A DNA stretch of 14,184 bases from an uncultured Muribaculaceae bacterium (lineage in GTDB: Bacteria > Bacteroidota > Bacteroidia > Bacteroidales > Muribaculaceae), in NCBI GenBank assembly GCA_934590135.1, contig CAKTOT010000060.1, positions 1-14,184 of the forward strand, given 5' to 3'. Made by a program: the position numbers and the translations under genes. Shown piece by piece: positions 1 through 7,178 of this stretch. Under the pieces are notes generated by a model. It made no database searches. It saw only the letters and a program-made list of their open reading frames with translations, and was not told the origin of the DNA. The stretch's first letter is position 1. The number at the start of each line of letters is the position of its first letter.

Positions 1-135
1 GGATAGGTAGTACATCACTTGCGGCGGTAGCACATTACGCACCGGCGTTATGGTGACATTCACTTCCTGTGCCGAGGATGTGCATATCCCGGCAATCATC
101 AACGCCATTGCGGCTATATATCGTCGTAGTTTCAT
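1..135 (-). CDS. Secreted protein, N-terminal 45 codons only (cut by window edge)
   Basis: Reading leftward from an ATG at 135-133, the frame stays open to the window edge and gives 45 residues. Residues 1-23 are a typical signal peptide (MKLRRYIAAM, then a hydrophobic stretch ending in SSAQ), so the product is exported. The mature start reads EVNVTITPVRNVLPPQVMYY. A beta-strand followed by an LPPQ-x-x-Y-type motif resembles the start of very large Fn3-rich secreted proteins of Bacteroidota, as I remember them; this is inference from 22 residues. It begins 21 bp after the stop of the 192-residue Fn3-like gene and has no promoter of its own in that gap, so it is the third gene of an operon with that gene and the beta-barrel gene. 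Length, domains and C-terminus are outside the window. Confidence 0.75.
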   Translation of the reverse strand, partial: MKLRRYIAAMALMIAGICTSSAQEVNVTITPVRNVLPPQVMYYLS

Positions 136-156
136 AGAAATATTACGATTAGGGGC

Positions 157-735
157 TTAATTCTTGGTCTGTGAATTGGAATTATCGGCACATTGGACGC
201 GGAAAGGCATCAGCGGCCCGCGTCCGTCGTTGGCGATATCTATGGTGACTGTGGAGTGTGCATGCGTGACCACCTGCGCCACATACAGTGCCTCGGGTTC
301 TAAGCTTTGGACTATATTGACCGGCAGTAAGCACTGCGGCACGCTCAATCCCTTGGTTTGATAGACCACCGGGTTACGGTCTATGGCCTGATCCAAAGCC
401 TGTTCGGGCATTACCTGTACTATCTTAATATCGTAAGTATATGTCACCGATGCAGCAATACCTCCGATTACGGGCGGCATCCACTGGAACATTGGGTTCT
501 GTAGCGACAGCGTTGCAACAGTTGTATCTTCGTAGTCTCCCACCTGCATAGGCATTATCCACCGCGGTGCTTCAACTTTATAGCGTACAGCACCGGGCAT
601 TGCACTCACTCCGGTGTGGCGTATTACTTGCGTGCCTGCGAAACAAGCGGAAGCACTCGGCACTACCAAAGTCGCTACTGCTATATATATAATGTGTCGG
701 CTCAATGCCGTCCATACATTATTGCTCTGTTTCAT
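157..735 (-). CDS. Small secreted Fn3-like protein (192 aa), coupled to the beta-barrel gene
   Basis: A 192-residue exported protein of unknown function. Residues about 13-30 form a hydrophobic export signal ending PSASAC; Cys31 could be a lipidation site but the residues before it fit a lipobox poorly, so ordinary signal peptidase cleavage is as likely. The rest has the pattern of one fibronectin-III-like beta-sandwich: NPMFQWMPP (80-88), VTYTYDIKIVQV (97-108), a segment with AIDRNPVVYQT (117-127), LEPEALYVAQV (145-155) and a final strand PLMPFRVQ (174-181). I recall the same order of motifs from Fn3-like domains inside much longer Bacteroidota surface proteins, so this may be a free-standing copy of such a domain. 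Its ATG overlaps the stop of the upstream barrel gene (ATGA), which implies translational coupling, and another secreted protein gene follows after 21 bp. No catalytic motif is visible. Confidence 0.8.
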   Translation of the reverse strand: MKQSNNVWTALSRHIIYIAVATLVVPSASACFAGTQVIRHTGVSAMPGAVRYKVEAPRWIMPMQVGDYEDTTVATLSLQNPMFQWMPPVIGGIAASVTYTYDIKIVQVMPEQALDQAIDRNPVVYQTKGLSVPQCLLPVNIVQSLEPEALYVAQVVTHAHSTVTIDIANDGRGPLMPFRVQCADNSNSQTKN

Positions 736-2447
736 TTCTTTTCTCCCTTCTTCTTTATCTGCAACAATGTAAATGTATACAGGTAGTTAAGCGACAGCCG
801 TATATCGGTACCATCCAAGGACGACCTTGTCTTAGTGATATTCACATCTCCATACTTGCTGAACGATGCCGAGAAACTGAATGTATGCGCCTTCTTGAGC
901 GTGTATCCGGCGCTAAGGTCAAAGGCCATAGACAGGTTCTTGGACTGGTGCTTGACCTCGTTGTAGCACAACGATACGGACGCCGAAGCGGTCAGATTGT
1001 TTTCTTTGAGGAATGAGCGACCTGCCGAAAGGGATGCCACTTCGGATATGTATTGCGAATTGAAGCCCTTGGATCCTTGATGGCTGAAAGAGAGCCCGAA
1101 GTTCGTCGCCCAGGGCTTGACATTGATATTGTAGGACGAGCCTATGGCAAGTGTATTGACATCGGTCAGCCCTATAGAATTCTTATTCAAGTCTTTGTTC
1201 TGTGTATAATTACCTGACAACGAAACTGTGTGATCGAAATTGTCGGTAAAGACGTTGTAGGTGGGCATTAGGCTGTAGCTATGCAGCACTCGGTGTACAC
1301 GCGTAGTCTCATCGACCACTGCAGTACCGTCTGACTGGCTTTGCAAGAAGCCGTTGTACATTGCCGTGACATTGAAGTTGTTGCCTATACGCATACTTGC
1401 ATTGGCGTTGTACACAAATCCCTTGGTCGTATATAGTTGCTGATTTGAGAGGTTGTCTGCCTGCCCCGAGAAAGACGCCGACAACATCAATCGGCGAAAG
1501 AGTGTCGTATTGAAGTTCACACCGAGACTATGGTAGTTGTTCGAAGTATAGTATGTACCCAGAGATACATAGTCCGGTTGTAAGATTTTATAGAAAATAG
1601 AGGCATTGAATATGGGGAGTGAGAGATTGAGCGTAGCATCACCGGCAAAACGGACACGGCTCGTATACCGCGGCTCAAATATCTTGTCAAAACGAGTAGC
1701 CTCGCCGGAATTTACTTTCTGCGATTCTTTATCGGCTGTAAAAGCACTTGTAGCAAAATTGGCGGCCAGTGAAACGCGGTTTTTGATGCTGACCATTCCC
1801 TTGATACCCACTACAAGATTTTCCTGCGGATGGTAGAATTGGCGCCAGTAGTCATCGATGCTTCCGGGCGAATCGTATGCGCGCAGAAAATAGACATCGA
1901 TACTATTGCCGCCACGTCCGTAGCCGGCACTGAAACCCCATCCTATGCGGCGATATTGCGGCTTGCGGGGATTGGGGTCTTCGGGATTGTCGTTGATGGC
2001 TTTACGCAATATGCCGTAAAAGGCTGCGGACCTGAACTTGGACCCTTTGTATTCAAGGCCTACGCCATTGAAAGACATATTGAGTATGTAGTTGCTGAAT
2101 GGTATTGTGGACTGTCCGAAATGTGCCGTGAAGTTTTTGTAACTCGGGCTGATATTGAACGAAAATTGCGGATAACGAAAGTCCAAATTGTCGTTGGAGT
2201 AGTATATGGAAAATGGCATTGATATGCCGTAGATGCTTACGTTGAGGTTGGCAAATACCGAATTGCTCAACGGGGACATATAGTTGTTGCCCGTCGATGA
2301 ATGGAAATAGGTGTTATTGGTGCCTACCGAGCCGGTAATAATCAGAGGGTCGCTCTTACCTATCTGTGAGATGTCTTGTGCCGAAAGTGTTGTTGCACAA
2401 AGGGTGCAAGCAGCAATCGCTGCAAACCGTTTAATCGTTTTTGGCAT
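732..2447 (-). CDS. Outer-membrane beta-barrel protein of unknown function (571 aa)
   Basis: The open frame reaches back to an ATG at 2480, but the ATG at 2447 is preferred because it puts a clean signal peptide at the N-terminus (MPKTIKRFAAIAAC... ending LSAQ at about residue 24). The mature chain is a long run of alternating polar and hydrophobic strands rich in Tyr, Phe, Ser and Asn with short turns, as expected of an outer-membrane barrel. No TonB-dependent plug or OmpA domain is seen. Early motifs include IGKSDPLIITGSVG, SIYGISMPFSIYYSND and ISPSYKNFTAHFGQS; from memory these resemble an uncharacterised barrel family found next to Fn3-rich secreted proteins in Bacteroidota. The end is lysine-rich (IKKKGEKK) rather than a terminal aromatic residue, which is unusual. 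It is first in a three-gene run and overlaps the next gene by 4 bp. A role in exporting or anchoring its secreted neighbours is inference. Confidence 0.82.
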   Translation of the reverse strand: MPKTIKRFAAIAACTLCATTLSAQDISQIGKSDPLIITGSVGTNNTYFHSSTGNNYMSPLSNSVFANLNVSIYGISMPFSIYYSNDNLDFRYPQFSFNISPSYKNFTAHFGQSTIPFSNYILNMSFNGVGLEYKGSKFRSAAFYGILRKAINDNPEDPNPRKPQYRRIGWGFSAGYGRGGNSIDVYFLRAYDSPGSIDDYWRQFYHPQENLVVGIKGMVSIKNRVSLAANFATSAFTADKESQKVNSGEATRFDKIFEPRYTSRVRFAGDATLNLSLPIFNASIFYKILQPDYVSLGTYYTSNNYHSLGVNFNTTLFRRLMLSASFSGQADNLSNQQLYTTKGFVYNANASMRIGNNFNVTAMYNGFLQSQSDGTAVVDETTRVHRVLHSYSLMPTYNVFTDNFDHTVSLSGNYTQNKDLNKNSIGLTDVNTLAIGSSYNINVKPWATNFGLSFSHQGSKGFNSQYISEVASLSAGRSFLKENNLTASASVSLCYNEVKHQSKNLSMAFDLSAGYTLKKAHTFSFSASFSKYGDVNITKTRSSLDGTDIRLSLNYLYTFTLLQIKKKGEKK

Positions 2448-2579
2448 CTGTATCGTGCACCGTGGAGGGTCCAGTCTCATGGTGAGGATAATCTATGATG
2501 AATATTGATGGGATACTATTTATTTGACCTGTTATCGGTTTATATGACCTATTGTCGGGTCTGTATCTTCCTTAGGAGG

Positions 2580-2631
2580 AAAAAAGACTTGGCCCGTGCC
2601 GTGCCATGTCCTGACAAGGACACGGGCCAAG
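2580..2631 (-). terminator. Rho-independent terminator after the T9SS cargo gene
   Basis: An 11-bp perfect stem (CTTGGCCCGTG at 2588-2598, complement at 2621-2631) encloses 22 nt that contain a second small hairpin (GTCC at 2608-2611 with GGAC at 2618-2621). On the minus strand it is followed by TCTTTTTT. It starts about 14 nt beyond the stop of the 1173-residue gene, so it ends that transcript and separates it from the beta-barrel operon. Confidence 0.88.
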
Positions 2632-2645
2632 GATTAGCAGTGCTT

Positions 2646-5600
2646 TTATTTCTTGATAAGTTTCTTGGTGATTACGCCATCGGCTGTAAGCACTTTGACA
2701 ATGTATGTTCCGGAGGCAAGTCCTTCCATAGGCATTTGCTGACCGGCAACATTATATACACTCACCGCTTCGGCGACTACACCGTTCACCACGATAGCAT
2801 CTCCGTCGAAGCGAATATCTATCGAACCGTTATCGCCGAATACGTCGTCAACGCCGAGGGGTTGAGCCGTAGTCAGAGTCACAGGTACCGAATACGATCC
2901 GGCAATTTCGGCAAATGGAATAGTGGTGATGACGTCTGTGTACTTCCCGGTCACGGTATCAAACATCCTGAAGGACACCTTGTCTGAATGGTTGCCATGG
3001 ACAGTGATATAGAAGCGCTGTCCCACCATCTCGCCTTCGCCTCGACATTCGCCGTTGACAAATGCGCCGACTGCGTAGCGGCCTTCTTCGAGCGTCTCGC
3101 CTACGCGAGCAATAACCGTCATATTGTCAGCAAAATCCTTGCTGTCATATTCCCAGACGGGTTCGGTCATATACGAACGAACTCGACGAGGCATACCCTG
3201 GCGCGAAACCTTGGTAAGCTCGACTTCGGATACCATAACGGCATCGACATCGGTCGTACCGGCATTGTATACCAGATAGCCGTCTCCGGCTTTCAGCGTG
3301 GTCAGCGTGCCTTCCCAAGTTTTTCCGTTATAGACTGCAAAACCGCCGTCCTTGGAGATGATACGCGAGTCCACGGGGAAAGCAAATTTGCCCATTTCGG
3401 CCACTTCCGTAAAGTTGTGATCAAAAGCGTAAGGATTGTTCATCCAACTCCATTGAGCGCCGAAAGTGTATTTCTTGACCGTGTTCTCGTATTTATCTAT
3501 ATCCTGGGCTACATAATTCAATGTGTTGCCTTCTTTGACGCAAATCTTGTAGCAAGTAGTGTTGTCAAGAGCGGTCAGCGAACCGAAGAAGCCGAGTTTG
3601 GGGTCATTGTATGTCAGCTCTGTCTGCGAACGCACTTCCTGCGCCTCGGGCATATACTTGGCGATGTCGGGTACGGTCGAGCAGAACAGCGAGATCCAGC
3701 TCCATCCGGATGTAAGTTCGAGCTTCTGCGTAACTGATACATCAGCCTTAGCTGTAAGTTGGTTGTAGTATACGCCGAGTTCTCCTTGGCCTATGGCGTT
3801 AGGTGTCACTGTCCAGGTGTTGGTACCTTCTGCCTTGGTAATAACCAATAAGGGTTGCTGTGAAGTGCTGTACGGAATATCGAATTTAATATAGTCTGCA
3901 TCAAGTACAAATCCGGCCGGATCTGTAACAATCTGCAGCGTTGTACCGGTTTCGGTGCTACCGATAGTCATCGAAGCAACGCTGATAGAATTGAGACCTT
4001 GAGTAATGGTGACATCGTATCCGATGGAGAATGGGAATTCGTTATTTACGACAAAATTACCATCGATAATAGCACATGCAGTGACTGTCATACGCCAATC
4101 CACGTGGGTTGTACCGAAAGCCTCTGCCTGTGCAATATGGTCGGTATTGTCTATATTGAGTATTGCTTCGGCGCCCTGAGCCGGAACTTCGATGGGAAGA
4201 ATCTTATCGTTCATATAGTTACCCCATTTCGAAGAAGTGATATTTGCAACCAATTCACTATTGATATTGCGCTTGGACAATTCGTCTTGCCTCATTTCAA
4301 TTACCAGAGGATTGTTCTGTATATTGAATTCCGCGGCTTCGGGCTTTTCGACAACCGTAACCTCAAGTGCTACAGGCGAATTGGGTATATCGCTATGACT
4401 GATATAGATCTTGGCCGTACCGACAGCCACCGCTGTTATGGTGTTGTCATCATTCTCTCGCAGAGCATTGGCGTCGTTGTCCGAAACGCTGTAACTGATA
4501 CCATCCTGACCGCCCGCAACAGATTCGGGCTTCAAGGTGTATGTATAGGGTAGATATTGAGTTACATCTTCACCTTTGAGCACCTTTATCGAGGTGTACG
4601 TCTGATCTATGGAGCTGACTGCAGCTACGATTTCGAGACCGAAACTAATAGATGTAGGTACCGGCATTTCGGCCATGAAGACACCATTGTCATCAAAGCC
4701 TGCCACAAGAGTGTTCATTGTGGCATTGACGGTTGTCTTTCCATAAGCTTTTGCAAGTATATCATTTGCGTTGTTGATTTGGAGAATGCCTTCTGTTCCG
4801 GTAGCTATGTTTTCGCTCCATACCATAGAAGCTATTTCATTGGAATATTTCTCCGAGCTGACGTTAGCCTTAAGTTCTGCATCGATACTATACTTATACA
4901 GATAGTAATCAGCCAGTTTGATTGTCAACGGGTCTTTGGCTATGACAAAATCATCGGCCGTAGGCTTCTCTATAACATTGATTTCGATGACAATAGCATA
5001 TCCACCCAAGTCATCATGACCCACTTTGACGTAGCCCTTGCCGGCTTTTACGGCAACGATACCATCACTTCCCTGGAGCGCAAGCGCCTCACCTTCTGCA
5101 GCACTATACATATTACTGTTGTCTGCATTTTCAGGCTCTAAGGTGTAGCATTCGTCAGCAAGTTCTTCGAGATGCGTTGTACCGACAAATACGGTAATAC
5201 TTTGATGTTTAATATTATATCCGGTTATTGGCTGACGCACTATGATATTAACTGTGGCCGAACTACCATTGAGAGCCGTTGCGGTCATCGTGTAGGTGCC
5301 GACCTTGGCCGGAATCCAATAGTTCGGTTTATCGGGAGATTCGGTGATGCCTTCCGTGTCCGAAGGTTTCCATATAGGCTCTTCGGTAGCATCACTCGGA
5401 GTTAAGATAAGAATATCTTTCAAGTACTGATTCAGCGTCTTGTCGTCATTGATGTTCACGGTAAGGGTGCTACTCATCTGAACATTAAGCTCTATTTTTG
5501 TAATCGGTTGTCCGACATAGACGTTGGTCGACGCGTTCGCCGATCCTGCGCGCAGTCCCAGATATGCACCATCTGTATTGGTCTTTTTAGGGGTCAATAC

Positions 5601-6167
5601 GTCATTATTCACTTCGAAGAACTCCTGCGAATTTAAATAATCCCATTCGAGTTCGTCGGGCATCGTTGCTCCGGTAGGAGTCACTGTAATCAGTTCGCGA
5701 AGATTTACCGTCTGTCCCATAACGACGTCTATGCGGTCGGGCAATGAGACTGTCTGTATGGGCGTGTAGGTCAACGTCATCGGCGCCGAAGGTATACCGC
5801 CGATAGTTTCGTCGTCACCCGACACAGTGACAGTTCCTCCGAGAGTGTACTCGGTGTAATCCAGTATCATCGCGAATTGTACGGCTTTGCCGGCATCCGC
5901 AGATGACACACCGATACGCACCGTAAAGATGATGTTGCCGTCATTGTCGACATTCTTGTCGGCAGTGCCGCGACATACACCGTCTATGAACGCTCCTATC
6001 TGACAATTGTCCAGCATTCCGAGCGCGGTTCCGTCGGCAGTCTTAACAGCAGCATACACTACCGCCTGCTTGGCATAAGCCGAGGCGTCGTAACTCCAGT
6101 CGCGCGCTGCGGACATCCCCAAGGAAGTCATCACCAGCAACATGAGTAGTGTCAATAGCTTTTTCAT
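2646..6167 (-). CDS. T9SS-exported multidomain surface protein with Ig-like repeats (1173 aa)
   Basis: A large secreted protein. Residues 1-21 are a signal peptide (MKKLLTLLML...MSAA). Residues about 45-135 hold a module with QIGAFIDGVCRG (56-67); a related module with AVGAFVNGECRG recurs near the C-terminus (1032-1043). Between them lie beta-rich Ig-like segments (about 135-320), then two tandem repeats of about 200 residues each (about 320-515 and 521-720). The repeats share YTLxPE, a VVEKP or VIEKP linker and a block of the form F-x-I-x-x-(N/D)PL-x-I. Two GWSW/QWSW motifs follow (821-824, 905-908). The last ~70 residues (from GVDDVF, about 1105) form a T9SS type A sorting domain: strand, VSVYNVAGQQM, ASGTYIVKV and a KKLIKK tail. 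No catalytic residues are evident; a structural, adhesive or binding role is inference. A terminator follows it. The gene upstream on the same strand is DUF1573, 142 bp away, with no good terminator between them. Confidence 0.9.
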   Translation of the reverse strand: MKKLLTLLMLLVMTSLGMSAARDWSYDASAYAKQAVVYAAVKTADGTALGMLDNCQIGAFIDGVCRGTADKNVDNDGNIIFTVRIGVSSADAGKAVQFAMILDYTEYTLGGTVTVSGDDETIGGIPSAPMTLTYTPIQTVSLPDRIDVVMGQTVNLRELITVTPTGATMPDELEWDYLNSQEFFEVNNDVLTPKKTNTDGAYLGLRAGSANASTNVYVGQPITKIELNVQMSSTLTVNINDDKTLNQYLKDILILTPSDATEEPIWKPSDTEGITESPDKPNYWIPAKVGTYTMTATALNGSSATVNIIVRQPITGYNIKHQSITVFVGTTHLEELADECYTLEPENADNSNMYSAAEGEALALQGSDGIVAVKAGKGYVKVGHDDLGGYAIVIEINVIEKPTADDFVIAKDPLTIKLADYYLYKYSIDAELKANVSSEKYSNEIASMVWSENIATGTEGILQINNANDILAKAYGKTTVNATMNTLVAGFDDNGVFMAEMPVPTSISFGLEIVAAVSSIDQTYTSIKVLKGEDVTQYLPYTYTLKPESVAGGQDGISYSVSDNDANALRENDDNTITAVAVGTAKIYISHSDIPNSPVALEVTVVEKPEAAEFNIQNNPLVIEMRQDELSKRNINSELVANITSSKWGNYMNDKILPIEVPAQGAEAILNIDNTDHIAQAEAFGTTHVDWRMTVTACAIIDGNFVVNNEFPFSIGYDVTITQGLNSISVASMTIGSTETGTTLQIVTDPAGFVLDADYIKFDIPYSTSQQPLLVITKAEGTNTWTVTPNAIGQGELGVYYNQLTAKADVSVTQKLELTSGWSWISLFCSTVPDIAKYMPEAQEVRSQTELTYNDPKLGFFGSLTALDNTTCYKICVKEGNTLNYVAQDIDKYENTVKKYTFGAQWSWMNNPYAFDHNFTEVAEMGKFAFPVDSRIISKDGGFAVYNGKTWEGTLTTLKAGDGYLVYNAGTTDVDAVMVSEVELTKVSRQGMPRRVRSYMTEPVWEYDSKDFADNMTVIARVGETLEEGRYAVGAFVNGECRGEGEMVGQRFYITVHGNHSDKVSFRMFDTVTGKYTDVITTIPFAEIAGSYSVPVTLTTAQPLGVDDVFGDNGSIDIRFDGDAIVVNGVVAEAVSVYNVAGQQMPMEGLASGTYIVKVLTADGVITKKLIKK

Positions 6168-6231
6168 GTAAAAACGTGTTAGTTAGTATTTTGGAATATT
6201 TATCGTTTGCTTGTGTTTTGCTTTATTGCCT

Positions 6232-6296
6232 GATTTGGACAAATCCTTATTTCGCTACGGGACTTGATTTGACTTAGTGGGGGGACTTGATTTGAC
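6232..6296. repeat. Tandem 15-bp direct repeat and small inverted repeat between two minus-strand genes
   Basis: GGGACTTGATTTGAC occurs at 6259-6273 and again at 6282-6296 (23 bp start to start), with six G residues (6279-6284) running into the second copy. A looser copy (CTGATTTGGAC) sits at 6230-6240 and forms the left half of a 5-bp inverted repeat (GATTT at 6232-6236, AAATC at 6241-6245). The block lies downstream of the DUF1573 stop and upstream of the T9SS cargo start on the minus strand. There is no T-run, so this is not a convincing terminator. It could be a protein-binding site or a chance duplication. Confidence 0.6.
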
Positions 6297-6309
6297 CGAC
6301 GGCTTGCTG

Positions 6310-6744
6310 TCATTCCCTCTTCCCGGTTAATTTTACGCCTTTGTCCTGAACGGACTCCTCCACATGTCCCTTGACAAAAACGTAATTGTACCGTGTCTCG
6401 CCCGTAAATCGTACAATGACTCGCTGTTTGAAGTCTCCGTCACGTCCGCTCGGGTTAAAGCGTACCGTCACCGAACCTGTATCGCTCGGAGCTATGGCGC
6501 GAACGGTATGTGTCGCAGTCGTACATCCGCATCGACTTTTGGCGCATATGATACTAAGAGTGTCAGCGCTCGTATTCTCGAACACGAAGCGATGAGTAAC
6601 CGTTCCTCCCGATTCGGAAACACTTCCGAAATCATACACAGTACCTCCGTGCCATTGCACATCACCATCCGCCGATGCAGGCAAAGCCACAGCCAACAAT
6701 GGTAGCGCAAGTATGGAGGCCAAACTAATTCGTGAAGCAGACAT
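6310..6744 (-). CDS. DUF1573 family exported protein (144 aa)
   Basis: A small exported protein of the DUF1573 family, common in Bacteroidota and without an agreed function. Residues 1-25 are a signal peptide (MSASRISLASILALPLLAVA, ending PASA). One DUF1573 beta-sandwich follows: WHGGTVYDFGSVSE (31-44), HRFVFENTSADTL (51-63), the family's Cys motif CAKSRCGCT (67-75) and a closing VTVRFNPSGRDGDFKQRVIV (92-111). The length fits a single-domain member. The Cys-Gly-Cys pair (Cys72, Cys74) plus Cys67 could bind metal or form disulfides, but this is not established. It is transcribed away from the kinase gene across a 434-bp region. The T9SS cargo gene lies 142 bp downstream on the same strand and may be co-transcribed, since no clear terminator intervenes. 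Confidence 0.9.
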   Translation of the reverse strand: MSASRISLASILALPLLAVALPASADGDVQWHGGTVYDFGSVSESGGTVTHRFVFENTSADTLSIICAKSRCGCTTATHTVRAIAPSDTGSVTVRFNPSGRDGDFKQRVIVRFTGETRYNYVFVKGHVEESVQDKGVKLTGKRE

Positions 6745-6874
6745 TTCTCAAGAATCTTTTAGGTTGTTTAATTGTCCGGCAAAACGCCGATTGAATTTAC
6801 GGGTAGTATTGGGTATTCGGTTTCTTTTCGCTTTTGCTTGCCCCTTTCGGAACAAGGGCCTTTATTCCTATTTG

Positions 6875-6882
6875 CAAATTTA
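6875..6882 (-). promoter_or_regulatory. Candidate Bacteroidota -7 box for the DUF1573 gene
   Basis: Read on the minus strand, TAAATTTG (followed by C) matches the Bacteroides -7 consensus TAnnTTTG. It is the only perfect match upstream of the DUF1573 start and would give a leader of roughly 125 nt. No TTTG-like -33 box is found at the usual distance, so confidence is moderate. Confidence 0.45.
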
Positions 6883-6947
6883 GCATTCAATCAAGCCGAA
6901 TTAAGGAATATTTAGGACATCGTGCTGTACGGAAACCAAAAGCGCAT

Positions 6948-6980
6948 GCCTAAATCAGACAGAATATGTCCGATTTAGGC
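6948..6980. repeat. Inverted repeat IR1 (14-bp arms, one mismatch)
   Basis: The left arm is GCCTAAATCAGACA (6948-6961) and the right arm is TGTCCGATTTAGGC (6967-6980), with a 5-nt centre and one mismatched pair (A6957 with C6971). It shares the inner core (ATCxGACA / TGTCCGAT) with the second palindrome 48 bp further right. No T-run follows on either strand, so an operator fits better than a terminator. Confidence 0.75.
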
Positions 6981-7028
6981 GGTAACGGACATCATTTCTG
7001 CGCTATTATATTGTATTTCAGAACAATT

Positions 7029-7057
7029 AATCAATCGGACACAATGTCCGATTGATT
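7029..7057. repeat. Inverted repeat IR2 (perfect 13-bp arms) touching the kinase promoter
   Basis: The left arm is AATCAATCGGACA (7029-7041) and the right arm is TGTCCGATTGATT (7045-7057), a perfect match around a 3-nt centre. Its right end overlaps the first two bases of the TTTG -33 box (7056-7059) of the kinase promoter, so a bound protein would contact or block RNA polymerase. The core matches IR1. This makes it a likely operator, possibly autoregulatory, although the spacer lengths differ (3 against 5 nt). Confidence 0.78.
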
Positions 7058-7087
7058 TGCTGACATTTCTAAAAATTTGTAGATTTG
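7056..7087 (+). promoter_or_regulatory. Bacteroidota-type promoter for the hybrid kinase gene
   Basis: TTTG at 7056-7059 and TAGATTTG at 7080-7087 are separated by 20 bp, a full match to the Bacteroides -33/-7 promoter consensus. Transcription should start near 7092-7095, giving a leader of about 85 nt before the preferred ATG at 7179, or only about 10 nt before the upstream ATG at 7104. The -33 box overlaps IR2. Confidence 0.8.
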
Positions 7088-7178
7088 TACATTCAAACGA
7101 ACGATGGACGCGACATGCGAACCCCAATCGTACGTCTTCAAATACATATTGCAATCAACGACTACCAACGACACAGAA

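Larger units (their letters stand above)
6745..7178. other. Divergent intergenic region with promoters and palindromes, no gene
   Basis: This 434-bp stretch separates the minus-strand DUF1573 gene from the plus-strand kinase gene. I see no credible coding frame or structural RNA in it. It holds a candidate -7 box for the DUF1573 gene (6875-6882), two long inverted repeats (6948-6980, 7029-7057), isolated GGACAT half-sites (6915-6920, 6987-6992) and the kinase promoter (7056-7087). The part nearest DUF1573 contains only short imperfect hairpins, such as CCCTT/AAGGG around 6843-6858. Confidence 0.75.

Noticed and set aside
2988..3737. Plus-strand open frame of 249 codons opposite the T9SS cargo gene
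   Set aside because: It is antisense to a strongly supported 1173-residue gene, and its product looks random, with no signal peptide or conserved motif.
6948..7057. IR1 and IR2 as terminators or as a CRISPR-like array
   Set aside because: No T-run follows either hairpin, there are only two copies, and the spacers between arms are 3-5 nt, so operators fit better.
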